Origin: Lachnospiraceae bacterium
GTDB lineage: Bacteria > Bacillota > Clostridia > Lachnospirales > Lachnospiraceae
Length of the DNA stretch: 38,397 nt
Direction of reading: 5' to 3'
Assembly: GCA_017416465.1 (NCBI GenBank)
Contig: JAFQCK010000073.1
Coordinates: forward strand, 1 to 38,397
Shown: piece by piece, positions 28,360 through 36,556 of the stretch
How the letters are laid out: each line of letters opens with the position of its first letter
Numbering within the stretch: position 1 is the first letter of the stretch
Notes under the pieces: generated by a model
The model's database searches: none
Told to the model about the DNA's origin: nothing
Seen by the model: only the letters and a program-made list of their open reading frames with translations
Translations under genes and position numbers: made by a program

Positions 28360-29268
28360 CTATACTTTCAGATGTTTTCTGATTGTAATCATACTTCCTA
28401 TAAAGCCAATTCCTCCACCAATAATAAGCGCCATAGGAATTACTACTGAAAATATTTCGTTAACACCTATGAATTCTATGTTTCCGGTAAATGTTGCAAA
28501 CTGAGACATAATATATGATAAAACTTTCTGGTATAACAATATAAGCGCTATAACCGGTATAACAGCTCCCATCAATCCTATAAGTATACCTTCTATAATA
28601 AACGGCAACTTAACAAAAACATCCGTTGCACCAATTAACTTCATAATCTTAATTTCATCTTTTCTTACAGTAATTCCAATCATAACTGTATTACTGATAA
28701 GGAAAATACCTACTGCTAATAAAATAACAATAATAGCAATTGAAATATATCCTACAATCTTACCAAAATCTGTCATCGTTTTAGCTGTAGATTCCGAATA
28801 ATTAACCTTTCTTACACCATCTTGAGCTTTTAAAGATGTAACAAATGCCGATTGCATAGATAAATCATTCAAATATACTTCATAGTTAGATGATTTTGCA
28901 AGCGGATTATCATCCTTAAAACCTTCCGCCATCTCAGGTTCTTCAGCAAAATAAATTTTCTTATATTCCTCCCATGCTTCTTCCCCCGAAGTATATTCTA
29001 TTCTCGAAACTTCAGCACGTTTTTCAATCCATTTTCCGATTTCTCTTATTCTAGCTTCAGTACAGTCATCTTTAAAAAATACTGTTACACAAACTGACTC
29101 TTCTGCTTCCTGTATCATATGCTGAAAGTTTGCAATAATTATATAAAATAAGCCTATTAAAAATATACAGGCTGTGATAGTTCCAATAGATGCCAGTGAA
29201 AACAATTTATTACGTTTGATATTCTTTATTCCCTGGCCACAATTATAAATCATTGTATTGATTTTCAT
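28360..29268 (-). CDS. ftsX: Cell-division ABC transporter permease FtsX
   Basis: A 302-residue permease of the FtsX type. It has an N-terminal cytoplasmic tail and first helix (about 25-47), a large extracytoplasmic domain (about 50-160) and three further helices near the C-terminus. With FtsE it forms an ATP-driven switch that turns on peptidoglycan hydrolases. The ATG at 29268 follows AAGGGTGA by 8 nt and overlaps the end of ftsE by 26 bp, pointing to translational coupling. The extracytoplasmic domain is where the downstream coiled-coil hydrolase is expected to dock. Confidence 0.95.
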   Translation of the reverse strand: MKINTMIYNCGQGIKNIKRNKLFSLASIGTITACIFLIGLFYIIIANFQHMIQEAEESVCVTVFFKDDCTEARIREIGKWIEKRAEVSRIEYTSGEEAWEEYKKIYFAEEPEMAEGFKDDNPLAKSSNYEVYLNDLSMQSAFVTSLKAQDGVRKVNYSESTAKTMTDFGKIVGYISIAIIVILLAVGIFLISNTVMIGITVRKDEIKIMKLIGATDVFVKLPFIIEGILIGLMGAVIPVIALILLYQKVLSYIMSQFATFTGNIEFIGVNEIFSVVIPMALIIGGGIGFIGSMITIRKHLKV

Positions 29269-29944
29269 AATTATATTCACCCTTTTTCTCGTCACTTAAT
29301 ATTACGCCTTTATGCATAGTAATTACACGTTTATTCATTGCATCAACAATTTCTCTATTATGAGTTACCACTAACACAGTAGTACCTCTTTTGTTTATTT
29401 CTTCAAGTAATTTCATAATTTCCCATGAGTTTTTAGGGTCAAGATTTCCTGTAGGCTCATCCGCAAGTAAAATTGAAGGATTATTTACCAAAGCTCTTGC
29501 TAATGCAACTCTTTGCTGCTCACCACCTGATAACTCCTTAGGATACGAACGATATTTTTCTGCTAAACCTACCAACGAAAGCATTGTTGGTACTCGTCTT
29601 TTTATTAACTTTTTAGGTGTTTCAATTACTCTTTGTGCAAATGCCACATTTTCATATACATTTCTATCCTTCAAAAGTCTGAAGTCTTGAAATACAACAC
29701 CTATTCCTCTTCTATGCTCTGCTATTCTCTTTCTTTTTATTGTATTTAAAAATCTTCCATTTACATAGATTTTTCCGGTAGTAGGTTCTAATTCTTTCAA
29801 TAAAAGCTTAATCAGTGTTGATTTACCTGAACCACTGTTACCTACAATAAATACAAATTCTCCTTCATCAATTTTTAAACTGATATCTTTTATAGCCGGT
29901 GAGCCTGAAGAATATGATTTACTTACTCCTTCTAATACTATCAT
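29243..29944 (-). CDS. ftsE: Cell-division ABC transporter ATPase FtsE
   Basis: A 233-residue ABC ATPase. Walker A is GNSGSGKSTLIKLL, the Q-loop is VFQDFRLL, the signature is ELSGGEQQRVALARAL, and Walker B is ILLADEPTGNLDP. The phrase FQDFRLL is typical of FtsE. It partners FtsX. The start is ATG 29944, with GAGG five bases upstream. It heads the ftsE-ftsX-M23-S41 operon. Confidence 0.96.
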   Translation of the reverse strand: MIVLEGVSKSYSSGSPAIKDISLKIDEGEFVFIVGNSGSGKSTLIKLLLKELEPTTGKIYVNGRFLNTIKRKRIAEHRRGIGVVFQDFRLLKDRNVYENVAFAQRVIETPKKLIKRRVPTMLSLVGLAEKYRSYPKELSGGEQQRVALARALVNNPSILLADEPTGNLDPKNSWEIMKLLEEINKRGTTVLVVTHNREIVDAMNKRVITMHKGVILSDEKKGEYNYENQYNDL

Positions 29945-30038
29945 AATAACCTCATGCCTTTCCTTTAAAACAAAATCTTCAAACAAATGATTCTATTTAT
30001 ATATCATATCTTTCATCTGTAAGATTTTCACAACAAAC

Positions 30039-30082
30039 AATAGGAAATGGTAGCGCATATAATGCAACCACCATATCCTATT
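30039..30082 (-). terminator. Hairpin downstream of the CdaR-type regulator
   Basis: AATAGGAAATGGT (30039-30051) pairs with ACCATATCCTATT (30070-30082) with one mismatch, and the loop can form a small inner GCATTATATGC stem. On the minus strand the sequence after it is only moderately T-rich (GTTTGTTGTG). Its place 20 bp after the stop suggests a terminator. Confidence 0.5.
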
Positions 30083-30102
30083 ATATAATATATTATTTCT
30101 TA

Positions 30103-31191
30103 TTAATATTCCATATTTTCCATATATTTCATATATTTTACAACCATAAGCGCAATCTTAAACGTGATTGCATCATCAAATACCCTAAGATCCAAATTAG
30201 TCATCTTCTGTAATTTGTCCAATCTGTATACTAAAGTATTTCGATGAATATAAAGCTGTCTGGATGTTTCAGATACATTAAGACTGTTCTCAAAAAACTT
30301 ATTAATTGTAGTAAGTGTTTCTTCATCAAAATCATCAGGTGACTTACCATCAAAAATTTCTTTAATAAACATTTTACAAAGTGGTAATGGCAACTGGTAA
30401 ATAAGTCTTCCTATGCCAAGACCATTATAAGCCATTACATGTTTATCACTATAGAAAATCTTTCCTACATCTAATGCAAGCCTTGCTTCCTTGTAAGAAC
30501 GTGATACTTCTTTAATATCATTAATAATCGTTCCGTATGCAATATTTACTCTTGTCATAGCTTCAGAGTTAGACATATCGAGAAGAGTATTGGCAATCTT
30601 TTCCATATCCGCATAACCTTGTCCCTCTTCAACCTCTTTTACAAGTATAATATTTTTTTCATCTACAGCTGTTATAAAATCTTTAACTTTTCCTGAAAAA
30701 AGACCTCTGATTGTCTCCAATGCATTATTATCTTTATCATGCATAGTCTCAATAATAAATACAACTCTTCTTACATCCGTATCAATATGTAACTTCTTAG
30801 CTCTTGAATAAATATCAACAAGCAACATATTATCCAACAAAAGATTCTTAATAAAGTTGTCTTTATCATATCTTTCCTTATATGCTACTAAAAGGCTCTT
30901 AATCTGGAACGTTGCCATCTTTCCAATCATATAAACATCATCACTGTTGCCTTCTGCAATCAGAATGTACTCCAACTGATTATCTTCACTTACTTTAAAA
31001 AATTGAAAATCAGATACTGCCTGACTGTCTGCTTGAGAATGTACAAACGCCAACACCGCCTCTTCATTCTTCTCAGCACCTGAAAATGTAGATGCTAAAA
31101 CCTTTCCTTCTGTATCCATTACACATAAATTAATTCTTGTTATACTTTTAAGACCCTCGATAGTGTTTAAAAGAATCTGATTAGATATCAT
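30103..31191 (-). CDS. CdaR/PucR-type transcriptional regulator
   Basis: A 362-residue regulator. The N-terminal third resembles a CdaR-type ligand-sensing domain (INLCVMDTEGKVLAST near residue 20). The middle has a degenerate cyclase-like fold, and the C-terminus carries the PucR-family HTH (FFENSLNVSETSRQLYIHRN, then TLVYRLDKLQKM). The family controls sugar-acid, purine or amino acid use; no target operon lies nearby, only an orphan ABC ATPase upstream. The start is ATG 31191, 9 nt after GGAG, rather than the ATG 15 nt upstream. A strong terminator separates it from the ATPase gene, though no clear promoter was found in the short gap. Confidence 0.85.
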   Translation of the reverse strand: MISNQILLNTIEGLKSITRINLCVMDTEGKVLASTFSGAEKNEEAVLAFVHSQADSQAVSDFQFFKVSEDNQLEYILIAEGNSDDVYMIGKMATFQIKSLLVAYKERYDKDNFIKNLLLDNMLLVDIYSRAKKLHIDTDVRRVVFIIETMHDKDNNALETIRGLFSGKVKDFITAVDEKNIILVKEVEEGQGYADMEKIANTLLDMSNSEAMTRVNIAYGTIINDIKEVSRSYKEARLALDVGKIFYSDKHVMAYNGLGIGRLIYQLPLPLCKMFIKEIFDGKSPDDFDEETLTTINKFFENSLNVSETSRQLYIHRNTLVYRLDKLQKMTNLDLRVFDDAITFKIALMVVKYMKYMENMEY

Positions 31192-31256
31192 TTGCTTCAC
31201 TCCCATAGTTATTTTTTAGTCATAATGATATATTAAACTATTTTTCAGAAAAATAA

Positions 31257-31291
31257 AAGAGAAAATGTATAAATTTTATACATTTTCTCTT
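31257..31291. terminator. Bidirectional terminator after the msmK-type gene
   Basis: AAGAGAAAATGTATAAA (31257-31273) and its complement (31275-31291) form a near-perfect 17-bp stem. T-tracts follow on both strands: TTTTATTTTT on the minus strand and TTGTTTTTTC on the plus. It ends the ABC ATPase transcript. Confidence 0.85.
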
Positions 31292-31319
31292 GTTTTTTCA
31301 TATATTATTACAAAAACTA

Positions 31320-32432
31320 TTAGTTTACAATAACCTGCTGTGTATCTTTATCAAATAAATGTAACTTTGAAGTATCAATAGCCATTGTAATTGTATCACC
31401 AGGTCTTGCTGTTGTACGAGGATTAACTCTTGCTGTACAATTGAACTGTTCAATATCAAAGTATAAGAATACTTCTGCACCAAGCATTTCATAAATTCTG
31501 ATTGTAGCTTCGAATACGCTATCTTTATTTGCATTAATAAATACTTCTTCATCATGGAAATCTTCAGGTCTGATACCCATAACGATAGTTCTTCCAATAT
31601 ATTCTCCTTCAACAAGTGCTGCTGCCTTAGCTTCAGGAACTTTAATAGAGTTAGAACCAAATACTAATAATACATCATTACCTGACATTGTACACTGAAC
31701 ATCAATAAAGTTCATCTGTGGAGAACCAATGAATCCGGCAACGAATAAGTTACATGGATTATCATACAAGTTTCTAGGTGTATCTACCTGCTGTACAATA
31801 CCATCCTTCATAATAACGATTCTTGTTCCAAGAGTCATAGCTTCTGTCTGGTCATGAGTAACGTAGATGATAGTCGTCTCAAGTCTCTGATGTAACTTAG
31901 AAATCTCAATTCTCATCTGTACTCTTAACTTAGCATCAAGGTTTGATAAAGGCTCATCCATAAGGAATACCTTAGGATTACGAACAATAGCACGTCCCAT
32001 AGCCACACGCTGTCTCTGACCACCTGATAAAGCCTTTGGCTTTCTATCAAGTAAGTGTTCAATATCAAGAATTCTTGCTGCTTCATGTACAAGTTTATCT
32101 ATCTGATCCTTTGGAGTTTTTCTTAATTTAAGACCAAATGCCATATTATCATAAACTGTCATATGTGGATATAAAGCGTAGTTCTGGAATACCATCGCTA
32201 TATCTCTATCTTTTGGTTCAACATCGTTAACAAGTCTGTCTCCGATATATAACTCTCCACCTGAAATCTCTTCAAGACCTGCAATCATACGAAGTGTAGT
32301 AGACTTACCACAACCTGAAGGTCCTACGAAGATAATAAATTCTTTATCTCTTATCTCAAGATTAAAATCTTTAACCGCAACGAATCCATTTGGATACACT
32401 TTGCTAATGTTTTTTAATGATAAACTAGCCAT
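31320..32432 (-). CDS. msmK: Sugar ABC transporter ATPase (MsmK/UgpC family)
   Basis: A 370-residue ATPase of the CUT1 sugar importer type. Walker A is GPSGCGKSTTLRMIAG, the Q-loop is VFQNYALYPHMTV, the signature is LSGGQRQRVAMGRAI, and Walker B is VFLMDEPLSNLD. A C-terminal TOBE/regulatory domain contains IGIRPEDF-like MGIRPEDFHDE. No binding protein or permease lies nearby. In Firmicutes such orphan MsmK proteins energise several sugar importers encoded elsewhere, and that is the likely role here. AGGAGG precedes the ATG. Confidence 0.92.
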   Translation of the reverse strand: MASLSLKNISKVYPNGFVAVKDFNLEIRDKEFIIFVGPSGCGKSTTLRMIAGLEEISGGELYIGDRLVNDVEPKDRDIAMVFQNYALYPHMTVYDNMAFGLKLRKTPKDQIDKLVHEAARILDIEHLLDRKPKALSGGQRQRVAMGRAIVRNPKVFLMDEPLSNLDAKLRVQMRIEISKLHQRLETTIIYVTHDQTEAMTLGTRIVIMKDGIVQQVDTPRNLYDNPCNLFVAGFIGSPQMNFIDVQCTMSGNDVLLVFGSNSIKVPEAKAAALVEGEYIGRTIVMGIRPEDFHDEEVFINANKDSVFEATIRIYEMLGAEVFLYFDIEQFNCTARVNPRTTARPGDTITMAIDTSKLHLFDKDTQQVIVN

Positions 32433-32595
32433 TTATAATTCCTCCTAATAATATAAAAATCGAATAAACTAATTCTCTTATTTTCATTACCTAGATATTG
32501 TATAACACTTTTATAAAAAAAACCATTGATTAAAGTGCCAAAATCCCTAAAAATCTTTTGGTAGTTTTGCATAAACAAGTATAATTTCTTCATCT

Positions 32596-32622
32596 TAATT
32601 AAACCGGCTAATGTGCCGATAT
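32596..32622 (+). promoter_or_regulatory. Sigma-D (FliA) promoter of yjfB
   Basis: GCCGATAT (32615-32622) matches the sigma-D -10 consensus exactly. The -35 at 15 bp is TAAT (32596-32599; consensus TAAA). It is about 32 bp upstream of the yjfB ATG. Confidence 0.75.
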
Positions 32623-32654
32623 AATAACTGAACTAAAGCATTGGAGGGATTCAT

Positions 32655-32831
32655 ATGGATATTGCAGCATTATCTTATTCTATGAATACTGCTGATATTA
32701 TGAACCAGATTAATTTCGCAGTATTAGGAAATGCCTTAGACCAGGTAGAGATTGCAGGCGACGGAATGAAAAAAATTCTTGAAGCATCTGTAACTCCTAA
32801 TCTTGGTCAAAACATTGATATAAGTGTATAG
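32655..32831 (+). CDS. yjfB: YjfB-family putative motility protein
   Basis: A 58-residue protein starting MDIAALSYSM and ending NLGQNIDISV. The MDIxALS start and the P(N/H)LGxNIDI-like end are the marks of the YjfB family, which is sigma-D controlled in Bacillus and thought to act in motility; its exact role is unknown. GGAGGG lies 6 nt before the ATG, a sigma-D promoter precedes it and a strong terminator follows, so this is a complete single-gene transcript. It is the only plus-strand gene in the window. Confidence 0.9.
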   Translation: MDIAALSYSMNTADIMNQINFAVLGNALDQVEIAGDGMKKILEASVTPNLGQNIDISV

Positions 32832-32859
32832 TTCAAAGAAACTTTTTTATTAAAAGTCA

Positions 32860-32903
32860 AATCAAGCCGTATGTAGGGTTAAATCTCAACATACGGCTTG
32901 ATT
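32860..32903. terminator. Perfect 15-bp terminator between yjfB and the CPBP gene
   Basis: AATCAAGCCGTATGT (32860-32874) and its exact complement (32889-32903) flank a 14-nt loop; ATTTTTA follows on the plus strand. It sits between convergent genes and can also stop minus-strand transcripts of the CPBP protease, though the T-tract there is weaker. Confidence 0.9.
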
Positions 32904-32907
32904 ATTT

Positions 32908-33942
32908 TTATCCTATTTCCAAAAATATCATAAATGCTATGCATATTATTACTGAAATAATAAATATCACATCAAAAACTTTACTTTGTTTACTTTCGTT
33001 AATATCTTCAGTATATTCTTTTTCAGTTACTACATTTGGAATATATTCCTTCCCCACAAAAGAGTATAACAATTTTTTTGTATGCACAAGTCTGTTATTT
33101 CTTTTTGCAATAAAGCCTAATAACAATACAGCAAGTACTCCTCCCACAATTGCAGGAATTCCCAAAGACATAATCATTCCTATTTTTTCTGTCAATAGCA
33201 TATCTGCATATGTTACGGTTTCATTAGCAGATTCTTCTAATTGCTCTGCTAATTCTTTATATTCTTCACTAGTTTCTGCCATCTTATATATTAGTTTTTC
33301 AAACAAAAACATTATTTTCTGTAAAACAACAGAATTTGAATTAAATACAAAATGAACAAAAATCGTTGACAATATACTTCCCGTAGCTTCATATATAAAT
33401 CCAAATAGTAATGCCATTACAAACGCATAACAAAACTGGTTAACATTCATATGAAACAAACCAAAAAGCAAAGCACTACCTATAATTGCATATTTTGTTT
33501 TACTTTCTTTGTATCCACCGAAAATTATCCCTCTAAATGTTATTTCTTCTACAAATGCGGGTATTAACGCGACCAAGACAATATTAAGTATAAGCGGATT
33601 ACTATTCATATTGTCAAGTTCTGTTGCAAGATAATTTTCTACAAACATCATCGAAATTGCATTAATTAAAGTTATCACAGGTATAATGCACATAGTAAGT
33701 AAAAAAAGCAAACAATAATCTGTTATTCTTAATATCTTAAAACTAACGTAACTTAACGGTTTTCCTTTTTGAATAATCAAATAAATCATTACCGGAATAG
33801 CAATAATCATCTGACCTAAAACTATTGACCAATTACCTTCAAGCAAAACTCTCGGAAGATTAGGTACAATAAAAAAACATGCTAAAACATAAAAGAGTAC
33901 CAATCCCAAAAAAAATAAATTCGTATTTCTAACTCTGTTCAT
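32908..33942 (-). CDS. CPBP-family intramembrane metalloprotease
   Basis: A 344-residue polytopic protein of the CPBP/CAAX-protease family. The glutamate motif is EEITFRGIIFGG (EExxxR), and the second motif is LFGLFHMNVNQF with the metal-binding His. A third conserved region is IFVHFVFNS. About eight helices are evident, with a hydrophilic Glu-rich loop after the catalytic core. Substrate unknown; members act in protein maturation, bacteriocin self-immunity or stress. The ATG at 33942 lies about 25 nt after the ridA stop and has only a weak ribosome site; earlier in-frame starts are TTG inside ridA. It is probably co-transcribed with ridA. Confidence 0.88.
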   Translation of the reverse strand: MNRVRNTNLFFLGLVLFYVLACFFIVPNLPRVLLEGNWSIVLGQMIIAIPVMIYLIIQKGKPLSYVSFKILRITDYCLLFLLTMCIIPVITLINAISMMFVENYLATELDNMNSNPLILNIVLVALIPAFVEEITFRGIIFGGYKESKTKYAIIGSALLFGLFHMNVNQFCYAFVMALLFGFIYEATGSILSTIFVHFVFNSNSVVLQKIMFLFEKLIYKMAETSEEYKELAEQLEESANETVTYADMLLTEKIGMIMSLGIPAIVGGVLAVLLLGFIAKRNNRLVHTKKLLYSFVGKEYIPNVVTEKEYTEDINESKQSKVFDVIFIISVIICIAFMIFLEIG

Positions 33943-33967
33943 TTTATTTATACCATTTCTTTCAAAA

Positions 33968-34342
33968 TTATTTAATAGCAATTGCTTCAATTTCTATCAA
34001 TACATCTTTAGGAAGTCTTGCCACTTCTACACACGAACGCGCCGGACAATCCTTTGTAAAATATTTTGAATATATTGCATTAACCTTAGCAAAATCATCC
34101 ATTTCCTTAATAAATACTGTAGTCTTGATTACATTGTCAGCACTAGTTCCTGCTGCCTTAAGTAATTCACAAAGATTTCCTATTGCCTGGTCTGCTTGGG
34201 CTTCAATTCCTTCCGGAATCTCTCCTGTAGCAGGTACAACCGGAATTACTCCTGATGTATAAACCATTCCATTTACTTCAATTGCCTGTGAATAAGGTCC
34301 AATAGCTGCCGGTGCCTTATCTGTACTAATAATCTTTTTCAT
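33968..34342 (-). CDS. ridA: RidA-family enamine/imine deaminase
   Basis: RidA hydrolyses reactive 2-aminoacrylate-type enamines formed by PLP enzymes. The protein is 124 residues, with the hallmarks KAPAAIGPYSQAI near the start and CPARSCVEVARLPKDVLIE near the end, where the Arg and Glu of the active site lie. It sits about 64 bp downstream (in transcription) of a large palindromic element and directly precedes the CPBP gene. Confidence 0.95.
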   Translation of the reverse strand: MKKIISTDKAPAAIGPYSQAIEVNGMVYTSGVIPVVPATGEIPEGIEAQADQAIGNLCELLKAAGTSADNVIKTTVFIKEMDDFAKVNAIYSKYFTKDCPARSCVEVARLPKDVLIEIEAIAIK

Positions 34343-34405
34343 AATTTTTTATATCCTTTCTTTGACTTGTTTTTATATTTTGCATTTTATTATTATCTTA
34401 ATAGC

Positions 34406-34539
34406 TGTATCAATTAACAAAACAATTCGCAGGTGCTTATGCGTCCGTCGGTACTTAGGTGCTGTATTTTAGCACCTTATGTACCGTTACGAGACGCATG
34501 CAGTGCAAACGTACCTGCAATGTTTTGTCAATTGATACA
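34406..34539. repeat. 134-bp nested palindrome, MITE-like
   Basis: The two halves are complementary over several blocks: TGTATCAATT plus ACAAAACA at the ends, GCAGGT, ATGCGTC, GGTAC and AGGTGCT around a seven-base loop (GTATTTT). The blocks are separated by short unpaired bulges. The sequence is much richer in GC in its core than its surroundings. It lies between cvfB (upstream in transcription) and ridA. It has the form of a small non-autonomous element, or of a highly structured RNA. The outer repeat carries TTGATA facing outward, which could serve as a -35 box. Confidence 0.7.
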
Positions 34540-34572
34540 ACTTTATATAATTATTTATTAGCAAAATTCTCT

Positions 34573-35400
34573 CTACTTTATTTTAATACAATTTTCCCCT
34601 ATGTCAATCTTTCCTAACTTATAAAGTCTGCCAACTCCTCTTTTAAATGCATTTTTACTAAGCCCAAAATCCCTTGCAATTATCTCTGGAGACACTTTTT
34701 CACCATACGGAAGAACTCCATCATATTCTTCGATAACCTTTAATATATTTTCAGCATCTACATCCATCTGCATATATGCTTTTTTATTAGGACTTAAATT
34801 TAACTTTCCATCTTCTCTTACTTCTGTAACCCTTGCTAAAATCTCATCTCCAACTACAATCTGCTTTTGCATTTCTTTTTTTGGAATCAATCCATAAAAT
34901 TCATTTTCTACAGCAACAAAAGCTCCAATTTCTCTATTAATTTCATAAACAATTCCACTAACCATATCATCCTTTTGATATTTGTTCGCAGGCTTTAAAT
35001 ATTTATGAACCTTCATTGTAGCAGCTAATCTATTACTTTTATCAATGTATAAATATACAAGATATGATTTTCCTTGATTCACCATACAAGTCTGTTCTTT
35101 AAAGGGTAAAAACAAATCTTTTTCAAGTCCCCAATCAAGAAATGCTCCAATTTTGCTAACCGACTTTACTTCAAGAATTGCCATTCCGCCTAAACTAATG
35201 TACGGCTGTGATGTTGTTGAAATCAATCTGTCTAACGAATCTCTGTATATAAACACATCAATTTCATCTCCTACATCCATTCCTTCCGGAACCTGTTTTT
35301 TAGGGAGTAAAACTTTTTCTTTGTCATTTTCGCCAAGATATATTCCAAACTCTGCTTTACTTACACACTTTAACGTCTGTCTTTCGCCTAATTTAAACAT
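34573..35400 (-). CDS. cvfB: S1-domain RNA-binding protein, CvfB/YitL-like
   Basis: A 275-residue protein with three S1-like OB folds and a C-terminal winged helix: an N-terminal S1-like fold with FGIYLGENDKEKVLLPKKQ, the phrase ISLGGMAILEVKSVSKIGAF followed by LDWGLEKDLFLP, and a third around IGAFVAVENEFYGLIPKKE. The winged helix is at the end (DFGLSKNAFKRGVGRLYKLG). This layout is that of CvfB in staphylococci and YitL in Bacillus, an RNA-binding factor affecting virulence gene expression and RNA turnover. GGAGGA lies 5 nt before the ATG. Confidence 0.9.
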   Translation of the reverse strand: MFKLGERQTLKCVSKAEFGIYLGENDKEKVLLPKKQVPEGMDVGDEIDVFIYRDSLDRLISTTSQPYISLGGMAILEVKSVSKIGAFLDWGLEKDLFLPFKEQTCMVNQGKSYLVYLYIDKSNRLAATMKVHKYLKPANKYQKDDMVSGIVYEINREIGAFVAVENEFYGLIPKKEMQKQIVVGDEILARVTEVREDGKLNLSPNKKAYMQMDVDAENILKVIEEYDGVLPYGEKVSPEIIARDFGLSKNAFKRGVGRLYKLGKIDIGENCIKIK

Positions 35401-35474
35401 CGAAATCCTCCATTTAATATTTCTTATAAGTCAAAACTTACTTTTCTATCATACAAACAATTACTTTTTTATTC

Positions 35475-36191
35475 CTAATTTCTCATTCCAAACTCAACAA
35501 TTGCAAATATTTCACTCAAATCATTTCTTAACTCCACTACCAATCTGTCAGTTTCCTTTGCAACATAAGCAATTATTGTATCATCATATAACGCAGATTT
35601 TTTATATTCAACTCTTATTGAATTGACGTTTTCTTTATCTTCAACAAATTCTTCTGCAATTTTTACATACCATCCATTATTCATATGATTATTGGTATCC
35701 AACTGATATTTTCTAACTTTAAAGATTTCTCTCATTGCATAATCATTTGCTCTTAGAATTTTCCCTTTTGAATATTCCATATCAAGTTTTTCTTCACATT
35801 CATATGCTTTTGAATCTTCTTCTGTTATTCTTGTTATAAAATTCTTCTTAACATCAAATAGTGCCCATACACTATCAGCTTCAACTATATTTTCATCTGT
35901 GCCTTCCATTGCGATAGTATAGTTTCTTCTTCCTGTCGCACCTCTAAAAGAATATGGCCATGTAGAAACAACCACCTTATCCATATATTTTGGAAGTCTT
36001 TTTATCTTAATTTCCCATGAGCTTAATATCCATGCTCTGTCTCTTTTCGCCTGATAACTTACACCTACACCTAAGGCTTCTGATTGAACGTTAGAACTGT
36101 CTTGCATCTGGTCAATTATACCACCAAAACTTATCCTTCCATCATTACCTATTTCGCTAAAACTTATCTCTGTATGTATTGAAGTTTTCAT
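35475..36191 (-). CDS. Acyl-ACP thioesterase (FatA/FatB-like)
   Basis: A 238-residue double-hotdog thioesterase that releases fatty acids from acyl carrier protein. The N-terminal hotdog carries GRISFGGIIDQMQDSSNVQS and RDRAWILSSWEIKIKRLP. The second begins with the motif DTNNHMNNGWYV, holding the catalytic Asn and His of FatA-type enzymes. GGAGGG precedes the ATG at 36191; a 20-codon extension upstream has no support. Bacterial members supply free fatty acids for lipid or lipoprotein needs. It is followed by cvfB after a 74-bp gap and preceded by the tRNA-Gln terminator. Confidence 0.9.
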   Translation of the reverse strand: MKTSIHTEISFSEIGNDGRISFGGIIDQMQDSSNVQSEALGVGVSYQAKRDRAWILSSWEIKIKRLPKYMDKVVVSTWPYSFRGATGRRNYTIAMEGTDENIVEADSVWALFDVKKNFITRITEEDSKAYECEEKLDMEYSKGKILRANDYAMREIFKVRKYQLDTNNHMNNGWYVKIAEEFVEDKENVNSIRVEYKKSALYDDTIIAYVAKETDRLVVELRNDLSEIFAIVEFGMRN

Positions 36192-36258
36192 ATTTCCCTC
36201 CATCTTAAAGTTTTGCTTTGTAAAATCAATATTTTCAATTTCCTTATACAAATAAAAA

Positions 36259-36321
36259 CTTTCTTATAAAACAAACAACTTTTTTATAAAGAACAAAAAA
36301 CTTTTCTATAAAACAAAAAAA
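36259..36321. repeat. Three imperfect 20-22-bp tandem repeats
   Basis: Three units close to CTTTTCTATAAAACAAAAAA run head to tail (36259-36278, 36279-36300, 36301-36321). They lie between the tRNA terminator and the thioesterase gene. The last unit overlaps the T-tract of the tRNA terminator on the minus strand. Confidence 0.55.
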
Positions 36322-36344
36322 CTTCACTACAAACGGTAGTGAAG
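36315..36344 (-). terminator. Terminator of tRNA-Gln
   Basis: CTTCACTAC and GTAGTGAAG (minus strand; arms 36336-36344 and 36322-36330) form a perfect 9-bp stem with a five-base loop, followed by TTTTTTT. It lies 3 bp after the tRNA 3' end. Confidence 0.9.
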
Positions 36345-36347
36345 TAA

Positions 36348-36419
36348 CTGGCCCACAAGGATTCGAACCTTGAGATGCTGGAGTCAGAGTCCAGTGCCTT
36401 ACCATTTGGCGATGGGCCA
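36348..36419 (-). tRNA. tRNA-Gln (anticodon CUG)
   Basis: The minus strand folds as a full cloverleaf. Acceptor arms are TGGCCCA and TGGGCCA, with discriminator G. The D-arm is GCCAAATGGTAAGGC and the anticodon stem CTGGA/TCCAG holds loop CTCTGAC, so the anticodon is CTG. The T-arm is CAAGG-TTCGAAT-CCTTG. No CCA is encoded. Gln is supported by the UGG acceptor start and G73. It has its own promoter and terminator, so it is a single-tRNA transcript. Confidence 0.96.
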
Positions 36420-36438
36420 ATGTCTTGCGACAGATGGT

Positions 36439-36467
36439 ATTATATCAAACGTTTCAGAATAATGCAA
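36439..36467 (-). promoter_or_regulatory. Promoter of tRNA-Gln (extended -10)
   Basis: On the minus strand TTGCAT (36462-36467) and TATAAT (36439-36444) with an upstream TG are 17 bp apart. The start point is about 12 nt before the mature tRNA. Confidence 0.75.
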
Positions 36468-36556
36468 GTACTTTTTTATATTTTTTTATTTTTTCTTTAC
36501 CTCTTTATCAATTTTAAATCATAGCCAAGAGAGTCAGCCATACTGCAAAATAATTT

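Noticed and set aside
35153-35626. Plus-strand frame of 157 codons over cvfB and the thioesterase end
   Set aside because: It overlaps conserved domains of both real genes, and its composition is that of AT-rich antisense.
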